64,000 nt of DNA, from contig NZ_CP114287.1 in NCBI RefSeq assembly GCF_027111295.1, positions 1,798,001-1,862,000 of the forward strand, read 5' to 3'. The first letter of the stretch is position 1. Each line of letters begins with the position of its first letter. A program made the translations under genes and the position numbers. The notes under the pieces were generated by a model. It saw nothing but the letters and a program-made list of their open reading frames with translations, had not been told where the DNA came from and made no database searches. Origin of the DNA: Flavobacterium gelatinilyticum (GTDB taxonomy: Bacteria; Bacteroidota; Bacteroidia; Flavobacteriales; Flavobacteriaceae). Shown in pieces: positions 28,438 through 37,385 of the stretch.

Positions 28438-29121
28438 ATGTCACAAACCGTACTATCTCTTAAGGAAGTCACTATATATCAGGAAGGAAGAAAAATTATC
28501 TCTCATATTAATTTAGATGTTCAGCATGGCGAATTCATCTATATTATCGGGAAAACCGGTTCAGGGAAAAGTACTTTTTTAAAAACCCTTTATGCTGATT
28601 TGCCTTTAATTGAGGGAGAAGGAAATATTGTAGAATTTGATCTTGCGACTTTAAAAGAAAAAGACATTCCGTATTTGAGACGTAAAATCGGGATTGTATT
28701 TCAGGACTTTAAACTGCTTCCGGATCGTTCTATAAAAGACAATATGCTTTTTGTTTTAAGAGCTACTGGATGGGTTGAAAAAGAAGCCATGCAGCACAAA
28801 ATTGATGAAGTTCTGGACAAAGTAGGAATGAAGGATTTCCTTAACAAAATGCCTCACCAGCTTTCCGGAGGTGAACAGCAGCGTGTTGCGATTGCCAGAG
28901 CACTTTTAAATGATCCTGAATTTATTTTAGCCGATGAACCAACCGGAAACCTTGACCCACAGACGAGTACTGAGGTTCTGGAAGTTTTAAAAACCATTAA
29001 CGCGGCGGGTAAAACCATTATCATGGCAACTCACGATTATGCTTTATTGATGAAATTCCCATCTAAAACATTAAAATGTGAGGATGAAAGAATTTTTGAA
29101 GTAGTGCAAAGAAGCGTGTAA
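28438..29121 (+). CDS. ftsE: Cell division ATP-binding protein FtsE
   Basis: A 227-residue ABC ATPase; the ATG at 28438 aligns with family starts, and the open frame further upstream has no conserved sequence. Walker A GKTGSGKST at 38-46, Q-loop VFQDFKLLPDRS, signature LSGGEQQR at about 142-149, Walker B FILADEPTG and the switch His in MATHDYALL. FKLLPDR and the short length point to FtsE. With FtsX it controls peptidoglycan hydrolases at the septum. ftsX is not adjacent, as is common in Bacteroidota. Its TAA stop overlaps the ATG of the glycosyltransferase gene by one base, so translation is coupled. Confidence 0.88.
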   Translation: MSQTVLSLKEVTIYQEGRKIISHINLDVQHGEFIYIIGKTGSGKSTFLKTLYADLPLIEGEGNIVEFDLATLKEKDIPYLRRKIGIVFQDFKLLPDRSIKDNMLFVLRATGWVEKEAMQHKIDEVLDKVGMKDFLNKMPHQLSGGEQQRVAIARALLNDPEFILADEPTGNLDPQTSTEVLEVLKTINAAGKTIIMATHDYALLMKFPSKTLKCEDERIFEVVQRSV

Positions 29122-30005
29122 TGCTTTCTGTTTTAATTCCTGCTTATAATTATAATGTTGTACCGCTTGTTTTAGAACTTAAACAGCAGGCAGATAATTT
29201 AGGAATTGAATATGAAATTTTGGTACAGGATGATGTCAGCCAAAAATTTACGAGCGAGAATTCACATATAAATACCTTTGAAAACTGTCATTTTTCTATT
29301 AATAAAGAAAATTTAGGCAGAGGACGAAATATTAACCTATTGTGCTCCAAATCAAAATATGATTATGTTTTGATTATGGAAGCAGATGCGCTGCCTGAGA
29401 ATGAATTCTATCTTAAATCTTATATCGAATTACTGTCAAATTCGCCATCTGTAATTTTTGGAGGTGTAAGATACCCGGATTCTCTACCCGCCAGAGAAAA
29501 ATTACTTCGCTGGAAATACGGCATTCAAAGAGAAACCAAATCTTTAAAACAAAGACTAGAAAATAATTACAACTTCGTATTTACCTGGAATCTGCTTTTA
29601 AAAAAAGAAATTCTGCTAAAATTTCCGTTTCCGGAATTTATAAAAGATTACGGATACGAAGATTTGATTTTTATAGAAAATCTGCGTTTAAATTCAGTTG
29701 ATGTACTTCATACCGAAAACCTTTTAATTCATTTCAATAATGAAAACAGCATCGATTTTATTGAAAAATCTGAAAGGGCTGTTAAAAACCTGCACGCTTT
29801 AATTCAGTTTCAAAAAATTGATCCAAAAAATATTCGGCTGGCCAAAGCTTATTTACTTTTAAAAAAACTGTATTTAACCGAAATTGCAAAAGCATTTTTT
29901 CAGACAGCTAAAAACCGGATTACAAACAATTTAACTTCAGAAAACCCGAACTTATATTTATTAGATTTCTATAAATTAGGGTATTATTGCACTTTAAAAA
30001 AATAA
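29121..30005 (+). CDS. Family 2 glycosyltransferase
   Basis: 294 residues with GT-A fold features: VLIPAYNYNVVPLVLELKQQ at the N terminus, VQDDVS, NLGRGRNINLL, and EADALPENEF as the DxD-like metal site. An acceptor-side motif KDYGYEDLIF lies near 185. It would add a sugar to a lipid-linked or surface glycan at the cytoplasmic membrane. The start codon overlaps the ftsE stop (TAATG), and the next GT2 gene follows 6 bp later, so the three form one operon. Confidence 0.85.
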   Translation: MLSVLIPAYNYNVVPLVLELKQQADNLGIEYEILVQDDVSQKFTSENSHINTFENCHFSINKENLGRGRNINLLCSKSKYDYVLIMEADALPENEFYLKSYIELLSNSPSVIFGGVRYPDSLPAREKLLRWKYGIQRETKSLKQRLENNYNFVFTWNLLLKKEILLKFPFPEFIKDYGYEDLIFIENLRLNSVDVLHTENLLIHFNNENSIDFIEKSERAVKNLHALIQFQKIDPKNIRLAKAYLLLKKLYLTEIAKAFFQTAKNRITNNLTSENPNLYLLDFYKLGYYCTLKK

Positions 30006-30011
30006 TTGGTT

Positions 30012-30947
30012 ATGGTATTTTTTTCTGTTGTTGTTCCATTATACAATAAAGCTGCTCATATTGAAGAGACTATAAAAAGTGTCCTCGATCAAACTTTTAC
30101 TGATTATGAAATTATTATAGTAAATGACGGCTCGACCGATAAAAGTGAAGATATTGTAAATCGTTTTTCAGATAAAAGAATCAAAATCTTCAATCAAAAA
30201 AATCAGGGGGTTTCAAGCGCCCGAAATCTGGGAATAGAAAAATCAAAAGGAAAACTTATTGCTTTTATGGATGCAGACGATTTTTGGTTTCCGGATCATC
30301 TGCAGGAATTATCAAATTTATATCGTGATTTTCCAGACTGTGGCATCTATTGTTCCCGCCATAAAATCAGGATTTCTAAAAATAATTTTCAAATCCCTTT
30401 TTATAATGGAACAGACCCGTCTTTTAGAGGAATTGTAAAAGATTATTTTTTTTCAAACCGTCCTTTTCGAATCACCTGGACTTCAGCTTTGGCAGTTCCA
30501 AAGGAAATCGCAGAAGAAAACGATCTGTTTACACCCGAAGTAACAAACGGTCAGGATTTGGAATTATGGACTAAAATAGGCATAAAATATCCGGTTGCCT
30601 TAACCAATAAAATCACAGCAGTTTATAATTACAACATCCCAAAAAGTCTTGCTAAAAATCCTGTAAATACGATGAAACTAATGGATTTTGAACAATTTAA
30701 ACCTTCAGAAAAAGAAAATCCTTCACTTAAAAGTTTTCTCGATTTATACCGAATCGAATACGGCCTGCGCTATTATATTTTTGGAAACAAAGAGAAAATG
30801 AACTTTTATATAAAAGATGTCGATCCGCAAAATATCAGCTTAAAAATTAGGCTTTTAATGAAAATGCCTTCCGGTATTTTACGTTTCTTTTTAAGATTAA
30901 AGAATACCTTAAAAAGATTAGGGTTTGATTTCTCTATTTACAATTAG
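30012..30947 (+). CDS. Family 2 glycosyltransferase
   Basis: 311 residues from the ATG at 30012; the frame reaches a TTG two codons earlier. The GT2 core is clear: SVVVPLYNKAAHIEETIKSV, IIVNDGSTDKSEDIV, NQGVSSARNLGIEKSKG and FMDADDFWFPDHL with the DxD motif. The C-terminal part (TNGQDLELWTKIG) is the acceptor region. The last 14 bp overlap the convergent cupin gene. Third gene of the ftsE-GT2-GT2 operon. Confidence 0.9.
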   Translation: MVFFSVVVPLYNKAAHIEETIKSVLDQTFTDYEIIIVNDGSTDKSEDIVNRFSDKRIKIFNQKNQGVSSARNLGIEKSKGKLIAFMDADDFWFPDHLQELSNLYRDFPDCGIYCSRHKIRISKNNFQIPFYNGTDPSFRGIVKDYFFSNRPFRITWTSALAVPKEIAEENDLFTPEVTNGQDLELWTKIGIKYPVALTNKITAVYNYNIPKSLAKNPVNTMKLMDFEQFKPSEKENPSLKSFLDLYRIEYGLRYYIFGNKEKMNFYIKDVDPQNISLKIRLLMKMPSGILRFFLRLKNTLKRLGFDFSIYN

Positions 30948-31347
30948 AATATTCCAGAAATTCATCAAAATCTCTAATGTAATCTTCTTCAATATAAACC
31001 TCTGAAGCCACAACCAGACAAATAGAACCCGAAGAAAAATTCTGCAGTTCCCTCCAGATTCCGGGATTAATCAACAAACCTTCATAAGGTTTGTTTAACG
31101 TAATAATTTCCTCTTCTTTTCCATCGTTTAAAACCACATCAAAACTGCCGCTTAAAGCTACTAAAAACTGCTGCAGGTCTTTATGTGCATGCCCGCCGCG
31201 TTCTGATCCCGCCGGCACATCATACAAATAATACACTCTTTTTATCTCAAAAGGAATTGTGTCATTTTCTATTACAGATAAATTCCCTCTGCGTTCCTCA
31301 ATTTTAGGAATTGGGATAATTTTTACTCTGTTATTTTTTATTTTCAT
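30934..31347 (-). CDS. Sugar 3,4-ketoisomerase-like cupin (FdtA/WxcM family)
   Basis: A 137-residue single cupin with SERGGHAHKDLQQFLVALSG (His residues of the active site) and GLLINPGIWRELQNFS, as in FdtA, QdtA and WxcM C-terminal domains. Those enzymes convert dTDP-4-keto-6-deoxyglucose to the 3-keto sugar that an FdtB-type aminotransferase then aminates, giving Fuc3N or Qui3N in surface glycans. A DegT/FdtB-like gene lies 5 kb away, but rmlA/rmlB are not in the window. Translation overlaps the upstream GT2 gene by 4 bp. Confidence 0.85.
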   Translation of the reverse strand: MKIKNNRVKIIPIPKIEERRGNLSVIENDTIPFEIKRVYYLYDVPAGSERGGHAHKDLQQFLVALSGSFDVVLNDGKEEEIITLNKPYEGLLINPGIWRELQNFSSGSICLVVASEVYIEEDYIRDFDEFLEYSNCK

Positions 31348-32225
31348 CGTGGTATTTTTTCAAATTTTTCATGTCCGTTTCTGCCACTTTCCAGAACGGT
31401 TTTGATGTTTTTAAATTTTATTCTTTTCTGTTTTAAATCAAAAAACAATTTTATAAACAGCCAAATCTTATATTTCTTTTTAAAGATTCTCGAAAATAAT
31501 GCGCCCTGAATATAATATCTTTCAGTATCATCTTTCTTATTTGAAGAAGTCTGGCTTTCATGCTTCACAATTATTTCAGGATAAAATGCCAGCTGTTTCT
31601 TCTTTTCTTTAAAATCCGATAAAAAAACAGCTTCTTCTCCCATTTCAAAAGCACTTCCTAAACCAAAATTTTCATCAAATCGTATTTTCGATTCATCAAT
31701 GATTCTTTTATTAAGTGTCATTTCTATTGAACTCACATTCAGAATATCAAAAATATTCAGATTCGGTTTAGAACCGGAAGGATATTTTTTAATCAAATCT
31801 CCGTTTGAATTTACGGCTTCAAAATGTATTACAGCCGCTTCCGGAAATTTATGATATCCCTGAATAATTTTATTCAAAAATTCTTCCTCATATACTACAT
31901 CATCATCAGCAATAAGAAGGATTTTTCCAACAGCATTTTCAAGAGCTGTATTCCGGCTTTTTGCCAAACCTGTTTCAAATGAGTTTATAACTCTCACATT
32001 TGAATAATCTGAAGTTAAGGTTTTCTCATTTTGGGTTTGGTTCACAATTAAAATCTGAAAATTAGCAAAATGATCAAAAGGAAACATTGGAACTAAAAAA
32101 TCCAATGACTCCCGGTTCATTGTAGAAATTAAAATTTCGATGTCGCTTATGTTGTAAATCTCTTTCAAATGTTTTTTCAGCTTAAACAAATGTAATTTTT
32201 TTTTCTCCTTAAATACAAAATGCAA
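31344..32225 (-). CDS. Family 2 glycosyltransferase with non-ATG start
   Basis: About 293 residues. The GT2 core starts very near the N terminus (IEILISTMNRESLDF), followed by ILIVNQTQN, ETGLAKSRNTALENAVG and LLIADDDVVYEEEF (DxD). The only in-frame ATG, at about codon 36, would cut off the first strand. No ATG exists between it and the upstream stop, so translation probably begins at TTG (32225 or the TTG before LKEIYN). An acceptor motif GSAFEMGEEAVFL is present. Coupled to the downstream cupin gene by a 4-bp overlap. Confidence 0.8.
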   Translation of the reverse strand: MHFVFKEKKKLHLFKLKKHLKEIYNISDIEILISTMNRESLDFLVPMFPFDHFANFQILIVNQTQNEKTLTSDYSNVRVINSFETGLAKSRNTALENAVGKILLIADDDVVYEEEFLNKIIQGYHKFPEAAVIHFEAVNSNGDLIKKYPSGSKPNLNIFDILNVSSIEMTLNKRIIDESKIRFDENFGLGSAFEMGEEAVFLSDFKEKKKQLAFYPEIIVKHESQTSSNKKDDTERYYIQGALFSRIFKKKYKIWLFIKLFFDLKQKRIKFKNIKTVLESGRNGHEKFEKIPR

Positions 32226-32281
32226 TTTTTTTGTTTTGTAATTGTTTTACTTTTACTTTTTTTCTTTAACGAACACAGTTT

Positions 32282-33412
32282 ATGCGCATTTTACTAATCG
32301 GGGAATACAGTCTTTTACATAATTCCTTAAAAAAAGGATTAACAGAGCTGGGACACGAAGTTGTTTTGATAGGCAATAGCAATGGCTACAGATGTTATCC
32401 TGTTGATTACGATTATGAAGCAAAGTTTTTTAAGAAAGAAATTTTCACGATACCCAGAAAAATTATATTCAGACTCTTCAAATTTGATTTGGTCAGTCTC
32501 GAATATGGCATTCGTTTTTTCAGGTTTCTTCCCAAATTAAGGGATTTTGATGTTGTGCAGTTTGTTAACGAAGCTTCTGTAAAAACAACCCGAAGATTTG
32601 AGCTTTATCTAATAAAAAAAATAGTGAAAAATAATAAGTCCATTTTTCTATTATCCTGTGGACTGGATTATATGACCCTTAAGTTTTATACTGAAAACAA
32701 AGATTATAAATCTATTTATCAGCCTTCTATAGAAAATCCTTCTACAGAATTTAACTGGTTTTTTGATTATTTTAAAAAAGGGCATATTAAAATTCACCAA
32801 TATATGATGAACAATTTTAACGGATTGATCGCGACTGATTTCGATTATGCTGATGCTGCAAAAAAATATCCTATATTCTCTGATTTTATTCCATATCCGA
32901 TAGATTTAACCAAATTGAATTTTAAGGAACTAGTGGTTGCCGATAAAGTCATTATTTTTTTAGGGATTAATAAATACAGTTACCATCAAAAAGGGATAAC
33001 GTATTTTGAAAAAGCACTGAAACTGATTGAAGAAAAATATCCGGACAAAGTAGAAGTTATCATTACAAATACAGTTCCTTATCCTGTTTATATTGATTTA
33101 TACAACAAAGCTCATATCTTGATGGATCAGGCTTTCAGCAGAGATCAGGGGTATAATGCACTCGAAGCAATGGCAAAAGGAAAAGTGGTTTTTACCGGCG
33201 CCGAAAATGATTTTACAGAATATTACAAAATTACAGACCGGGTTTGTGTAAATGCGCGTCCTGATGTTGATTATTTAGTTGAAGAATTATCGTTTTTAAT
33301 AGAAAATCCAAATGAAATAACGGCGATTGGAAAACGGGCAAGGGCTTTTGTAGAAAAAGAACACGATTGTATCATGATTGCCAAACGCTATCTGCAAACA
33401 TGGGTAAAATAA
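32282..33412 (+). CDS. Family 4-like glycosyltransferase
   Basis: 376 residues with a two-Rossmann GT-B layout: MRILLIGEYSLLHNSLKKGL at the N terminus and a donor domain with KVIIFLGINKYSYHQKGITY. It ends with a nucleotide-sugar site resembling the GT4 EX7E motif (YNALEAMAKGKVVFTG). No signal peptide; expected at the inner face of the membrane. It stands alone on the plus strand inside a mostly minus-strand glycan cluster, 56 bp from the divergent GT2 gene. The sugar cannot be assigned. Confidence 0.8.
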   Translation: MRILLIGEYSLLHNSLKKGLTELGHEVVLIGNSNGYRCYPVDYDYEAKFFKKEIFTIPRKIIFRLFKFDLVSLEYGIRFFRFLPKLRDFDVVQFVNEASVKTTRRFELYLIKKIVKNNKSIFLLSCGLDYMTLKFYTENKDYKSIYQPSIENPSTEFNWFFDYFKKGHIKIHQYMMNNFNGLIATDFDYADAAKKYPIFSDFIPYPIDLTKLNFKELVVADKVIIFLGINKYSYHQKGITYFEKALKLIEEKYPDKVEVIITNTVPYPVYIDLYNKAHILMDQAFSRDQGYNALEAMAKGKVVFTGAENDFTEYYKITDRVCVNARPDVDYLVEELSFLIENPNEITAIGKRARAFVEKEHDCIMIAKRYLQTWVK

Positions 33413-33436
33413 ACAGCCCGATTTTTACCCTTTTTT
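33402..33436. terminator. Terminator embedded in two convergent stop regions
   Basis: GGGTAAAAT and ATTTTTACCC form a stem over an 11-nt loop and are followed by TTTTTT. The left arm is the last codons of the glycosyltransferase, and the right arm is the end of the flippase gene read on the other strand, so one hairpin can serve both. Confidence 0.6.
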
Positions 33437-34870
33437 CATTTTCAATACGATTTCACAAACTTCTTTTAATTCTTCTAATCTGAATAATCTGCAGATAACT
33501 AAATAAGTTATCACTCCAGATATACCGCCTAAGAACAGCTGTAAAATTAAATTTTCTGTTAGCCAAGAAGTTATAAATACTACAATACTCATTCCTATTG
33601 TCGCTGCTAAAAAAGGAAGCATATCTTTTATCTGTTTCAGAATACCATAACCAAAAAGTTTTCCGGGCAAATAGGCATTTACCGCAAAAAACAGTGCCGA
33701 TGTAACCACATGTCCAATTACTATAGCTTTTACTCCAAGCGGAATTGTAATGGCCATAGCCAGTAATGTTACGGGTAGTTTAGACAAATCGGTTTTTAGA
33801 TATAAATCTGAACGCCCTGCAGCGTTTAATAAATTCAAATTGAGTGAACTCACCGGAAGAAAAACACGCGAAAAAACGATCCATTGTAAAAGCGGAATTA
33901 CAGAACTCCATTTTTCTGTCAATAATAATAAAACTATCGGTTTTGCCAGTAAGGCAATAAGAGTCATTAGCGGAAGTACGAGAAAAGCCGACATACGGAT
34001 CATCCGGCTGAAAATAGAAATTAGTTTTTCTTTATCGTCCTGCACAGACGCCAGAATAGGAAATGTACTTTGTTGTAAAATACTCCCAATTGTTCCCGCA
34101 GCTATATCGGCAAAACTTTTGGCACGTGTATAATAACCCAATGAAGCCGGAGTATAAAATTTCCCTAAGCAGATATTGTAGATGTTATTGAGAATCTGAG
34201 CATACAAACCTGCGATCAATAACCTGGAACCATAACCAAATAAAGATCGAAATGCTTTTTTTGAAAAAGCGACAGAAGGCATCCAGTTACTTAAAAACCA
34301 CAAAGACAATGAGGAACTGAAAGCTCCGGCAAGCATTTGAATAACCAATGACCAGACTCCATAACCATTTATTGCTGCCACGACCCCGCAGATACCGCCT
34401 GTAATCATTCCTATAACATTGCTTTTTGCTATAGATTTAAAATCTACTGCAATGGTTAATTTTGTCCGCTGGACTATTGCAAAAGCATTAAAAAACAGCG
34501 TCAGACCTAAAACTCTGGTTAAATACGTTAATTCCGGCTGTCCGAAAAAAGAAGAAATAAAAGGCGCCGCAAAAAATAACAGCAAATAAAAAAAACCGCT
34601 TACAGCTAAATTGAATACAAATAATGTCGAAAAATCAATGCCGGATCTATTTTGACGTTGTATTAAACCTGTCCCTAATCCGCTTTCTGTAAATGTCTGC
34701 GATACGGCTATAAAAATGGTCAGCATTCCTATTAAGCCAAAATCTTCCGGAAGTAAAATTCGGGCCAGCAGTATACCCACAACAAACTGGCCGAACTGAA
34801 CAGCAAATTTGTCGACTGCTGACCAAATTACTCCTTTTATTGCGGTTGACTTTAGAGAATTATTACCCAT
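33425..34870 (-). CDS. Wzx-like polysaccharide flippase (MOP superfamily)
   Basis: 481 residues with about 12-14 membrane helices. It starts with STAIKGVIWSAVDKFAVQFG and VVGILLARILLPEDFGLIGM, the signature of the WzxC/TuaB-type polysaccharide exporters (Polysacc_synt, PF13440). It should flip undecaprenyl-linked repeat units across the inner membrane for polymerisation outside. It is the last gene of a five-gene minus-strand operon starting with the TRIC-type gene at 38974, with spacings of 8 to 25 bp. Confidence 0.9.
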   Translation of the reverse strand: MGNNSLKSTAIKGVIWSAVDKFAVQFGQFVVGILLARILLPEDFGLIGMLTIFIAVSQTFTESGLGTGLIQRQNRSGIDFSTLFVFNLAVSGFFYLLLFFAAPFISSFFGQPELTYLTRVLGLTLFFNAFAIVQRTKLTIAVDFKSIAKSNVIGMITGGICGVVAAINGYGVWSLVIQMLAGAFSSSLSLWFLSNWMPSVAFSKKAFRSLFGYGSRLLIAGLYAQILNNIYNICLGKFYTPASLGYYTRAKSFADIAAGTIGSILQQSTFPILASVQDDKEKLISIFSRMIRMSAFLVLPLMTLIALLAKPIVLLLLTEKWSSVIPLLQWIVFSRVFLPVSSLNLNLLNAAGRSDLYLKTDLSKLPVTLLAMAITIPLGVKAIVIGHVVTSALFFAVNAYLPGKLFGYGILKQIKDMLPFLAATIGMSIVVFITSWLTENLILQLFLGGISGVITYLVICRLFRLEELKEVCEIVLKMKKG

Positions 34871-34895
34871 TTATAAAAATTACAAAAGTTCTAAA

Positions 34896-36212
34896 TTATT
34901 GAAAAATCTGGCTTTCTAAATAATCCAGTATATTTTCGGATGCTGTTAGTTTGTTTTTAGGAAGCAACATATTTTCTACAAAATCAGTACGCTCTTTCAT
35001 CATTTGGTCGCTGCCATTTAAAACCACATTTTCAATAAAATCGATTACTTGTTCTTTGGTTCTGGATTGATAATGTACGGCTACCGCCTGTTCGCCAAAC
35101 GCATTCCAGTGTTCCATAACCGATTCGTCTCGAACCATAAAAAGCGCCGGTTTACCGGTTACAAGATATTCTGCCATAAAGGAACCGCAATCGTGTATTA
35201 AGGCATCAGATGTTGAAAAAAGAGTGGTGTATTCGCCATTTTCACACTGACCGTTTGAAAGATTCATCCATTTTGTATAATACGCATCTGTTTTTTCTTT
35301 ACCCCAATATTCCTGTTCCAGCTTAATTCGTAATAAATGATGCGGTTTAAATGCAATTTGTATTTTATCACTGTATGTATCTGCCAGTTCTAAAAAGAAA
35401 TCATAATACTCTAAAAAATTAGCTACTTTATTCCAGTCAGAAATTGCGTGGTGCGGCGCCCAGATGATTCTTTTTAAATCTGGATTTGCATTTTTCCAAA
35501 CCGAAGAATTATGCTGCTTTTTATTTAACAGTAACTGATCAAATCCCGGGTAACCTGTTAAAACGTTATTTTTTCCTTTATTTTTTCGTTTTTGCAAAGC
35601 TATTTCATTGTGAATGGGAGTTTCAGCAAAAATCTTCCATACCAGATTATGAAAATTTAAATTATAAATAAAATCATAATTCACGGTCATAATAGCATAA
35701 GGGACATAGCAGGTTAATGTTTTTGAAAACTCTTTTATATAATACCTGTAATCCTGCAATCCTTCGTACGGATTGGTAAAAAATACAATATCAGGAGCAA
35801 AAGTTTTGTGTATATCTACATAACTTCCTGCTGCCTCATCATACGTTTTTATAACATTGTATCCTTTCTTTTTAAATGCTTCAAATGTTTTATTCATTTC
35901 AAAAAGCATATTTTCCGGACCAAAATTCACAGCCGGACAAACAAAGATCTGAGGTTCGAAACGAGGATGCTGCAACATCAAATCAAACAATACATCGTAT
36001 TTCCAGACCGATTCATGAATTAAAAAAAAAGCCACTTTAACTTTTTCCTTTTTCCTGACAAGCTGCAATGCTTTTTGGTGATTCTCAGGCGCTTTTTTTA
36101 TTTGGTACCAATCATTTACTGCGCGAAGTTTTGTAAAATTATAAATTCGGATAAGCGAAATCCAAATGATTTCGGGTATGAATCGTTTAACTGTCAGTTT
36201 TAATTTTTTCAT
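34896..36212 (-). CDS. CDP-glycerol glycerophosphotransferase-like protein
   Basis: 438 residues from the ATG at 36212, with a TTG in frame three codons before. The C-terminal half resembles the GT-B-type CDP-glycerol:poly(glycerophosphate) transferase family (PF04464): IIWAPHHAISDW, IAFKPHHLLRIKLEQEYW, STSDALIHDCGSFMAEYLVT and KPALFMVRDE. Members attach polyol-phosphate or sugar-phosphate units to surface polymers in many Gram-negative glycan clusters. A polar N terminus of basic character suggests peripheral membrane binding. Donor unknown. Its neighbours are the DegT aminotransferase and the flippase. Confidence 0.8.
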   Translation of the reverse strand: MKKLKLTVKRFIPEIIWISLIRIYNFTKLRAVNDWYQIKKAPENHQKALQLVRKKEKVKVAFFLIHESVWKYDVLFDLMLQHPRFEPQIFVCPAVNFGPENMLFEMNKTFEAFKKKGYNVIKTYDEAAGSYVDIHKTFAPDIVFFTNPYEGLQDYRYYIKEFSKTLTCYVPYAIMTVNYDFIYNLNFHNLVWKIFAETPIHNEIALQKRKNKGKNNVLTGYPGFDQLLLNKKQHNSSVWKNANPDLKRIIWAPHHAISDWNKVANFLEYYDFFLELADTYSDKIQIAFKPHHLLRIKLEQEYWGKEKTDAYYTKWMNLSNGQCENGEYTTLFSTSDALIHDCGSFMAEYLVTGKPALFMVRDESVMEHWNAFGEQAVAVHYQSRTKEQVIDFIENVVLNGSDQMMKERTDFVENMLLPKNKLTASENILDYLESQIFQ

Positions 36213-36229
36213 TTGTATCAAATCAAAAA

Positions 36230-37372
36230 TTAATACTGATTTAAAACTTCAATTATAAAATCAATTTCCGATTCTTCTAAAACAGGACTCATTGGCAGAC
36301 TCAAAACTTCATTATGAATTTTCTCTGTTACAGGAAAAGACAGAATATTCCATTCCGGAAAAGCCTTTTGTTTGTGTGGCGGAACCGGATAATGTATAAC
36401 GGTCTGAATTTTATTCTGAAGCAAATAGTTCTGTAAATCATCTCTGTTTTCTGTTCGTATAACAAACAAATGAAACACATGATTATTCGAAAAATCCCAA
36501 AAAGGCAGTATTATTTTATCGTTTTTTATTTCAGACAGATATCGTCTGGCAATCGCTCTTCGTTTTTCATTATCTGAATCTAAATTAGGGAGTTTCAGGT
36601 TTAAAAATCCCGCCTGAACTTCATCCAGTCTTGAATTTACGCCCACAAATTCGTTGTAATATTTCTTTTCAGAACCGTAATTTCGCAGCGAACGAAGCAC
36701 TTTTTCTAACTCAGGATCATTTGTTGTTATAGCGCCGCCATCTCCTAAACATCCCAGATTTTTCCCCGGATAAAAACTATACGCGGAGGCAGATTGTAAA
36801 TTGTAAATTGCAGATTGTAGATTTTCATCGCTTTGGAATTTGGTCTTTAAAAATTGAAGTTTAAACACTTCTGTTCCATGCGATTGTGCACAGTCTTCAA
36901 CAACAACTAAATTATTTTTTGCAGCTATTTTGATTATTTTGTCCATTTCGGTCAATTGTCCGTAAAGATGAACTACCAAAATAGCTTTTGTTTTTAAGGT
37001 GATTTTTTCCTGAACCAAATCAGGATTTATATTATAGGTTTCTAATTTTGGTTCAACCAAAACCGGGATTAAACCGGCCTGCAAAATAGCTAAAATACTT
37101 GCTACATACGTATTCGCAGGAACGATAACCTCATCTCCCCTTTTTAATTTCCCGAGTTCGATATAGGCTTTAAAGATCAGTGTAAGTGCATCAAAACCAT
37201 TCCCGACTCCAATACAGTATTTAGTCTGGCAATAGGCGGCAAAAGATTTTTCAAAAGTATCGACTTCATTTCCTAAAATATACCAGCCATTGTCTAAAAC
37301 CGTTTTCAGTTTTTCGTGAAAAGCGGCTTCATACGGTTGATTTATTTTTTTCAGGTCCAGAAACGAAATCAT
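36230..37372 (-). CDS. DegT/DnrJ/EryC1/StrS sugar aminotransferase with repeat-derived insertion
   Basis: A 380-residue PLP enzyme of nucleotide-sugar amination, probably FdtB/QdtB-like. FLDLKKINQPYEAAF, VGNGFDALTLIFKAY, VIVPANTYVASILAI, VVEDCAQSHG (Asp160, Gln163) and YSFYPGKNLGCLGDGGAI (PLP Lys204) are all present. Between SHG and YSF there are 32 residues rather than about 19. The extra segment (residues ~167-196) includes DENLQSAIYNLQSAS, whose DNA is a tandem AATCTACAATCTGC-like low-complexity repeat. The reading frame is unbroken. The usual TG-x-GD element of this loop is missing, which may affect folding. Part of the five-gene operon. Confidence 0.88.
   Translation of the reverse strand: MISFLDLKKINQPYEAAFHEKLKTVLDNGWYILGNEVDTFEKSFAAYCQTKYCIGVGNGFDALTLIFKAYIELGKLKRGDEVIVPANTYVASILAILQAGLIPVLVEPKLETYNINPDLVQEKITLKTKAILVVHLYGQLTEMDKIIKIAAKNNLVVVEDCAQSHGTEVFKLQFLKTKFQSDENLQSAIYNLQSASAYSFYPGKNLGCLGDGGAITTNDPELEKVLRSLRNYGSEKKYYNEFVGVNSRLDEVQAGFLNLKLPNLDSDNEKRRAIARRYLSEIKNDKIILPFWDFSNNHVFHLFVIRTENRDDLQNYLLQNKIQTVIHYPVPPHKQKAFPEWNILSFPVTEKIHNEVLSLPMSPVLEESEIDFIIEVLNQY
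36788..36823 (-). repeat. Tandem low-complexity repeat inside the aminotransferase coding sequence
   Basis: On the minus strand it reads AATCTACAATCTGCAATTTA and then CAATTTACAATCTGCC, a chain of 7-8 bp CAATYTR units. This is the composition of the intergenic AATCT-type repeats at 51350-51470. It encodes two copies of NLQSA. Confidence 0.75.
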
Positions 37373-37385
37373 CTATTTTGTTTTT

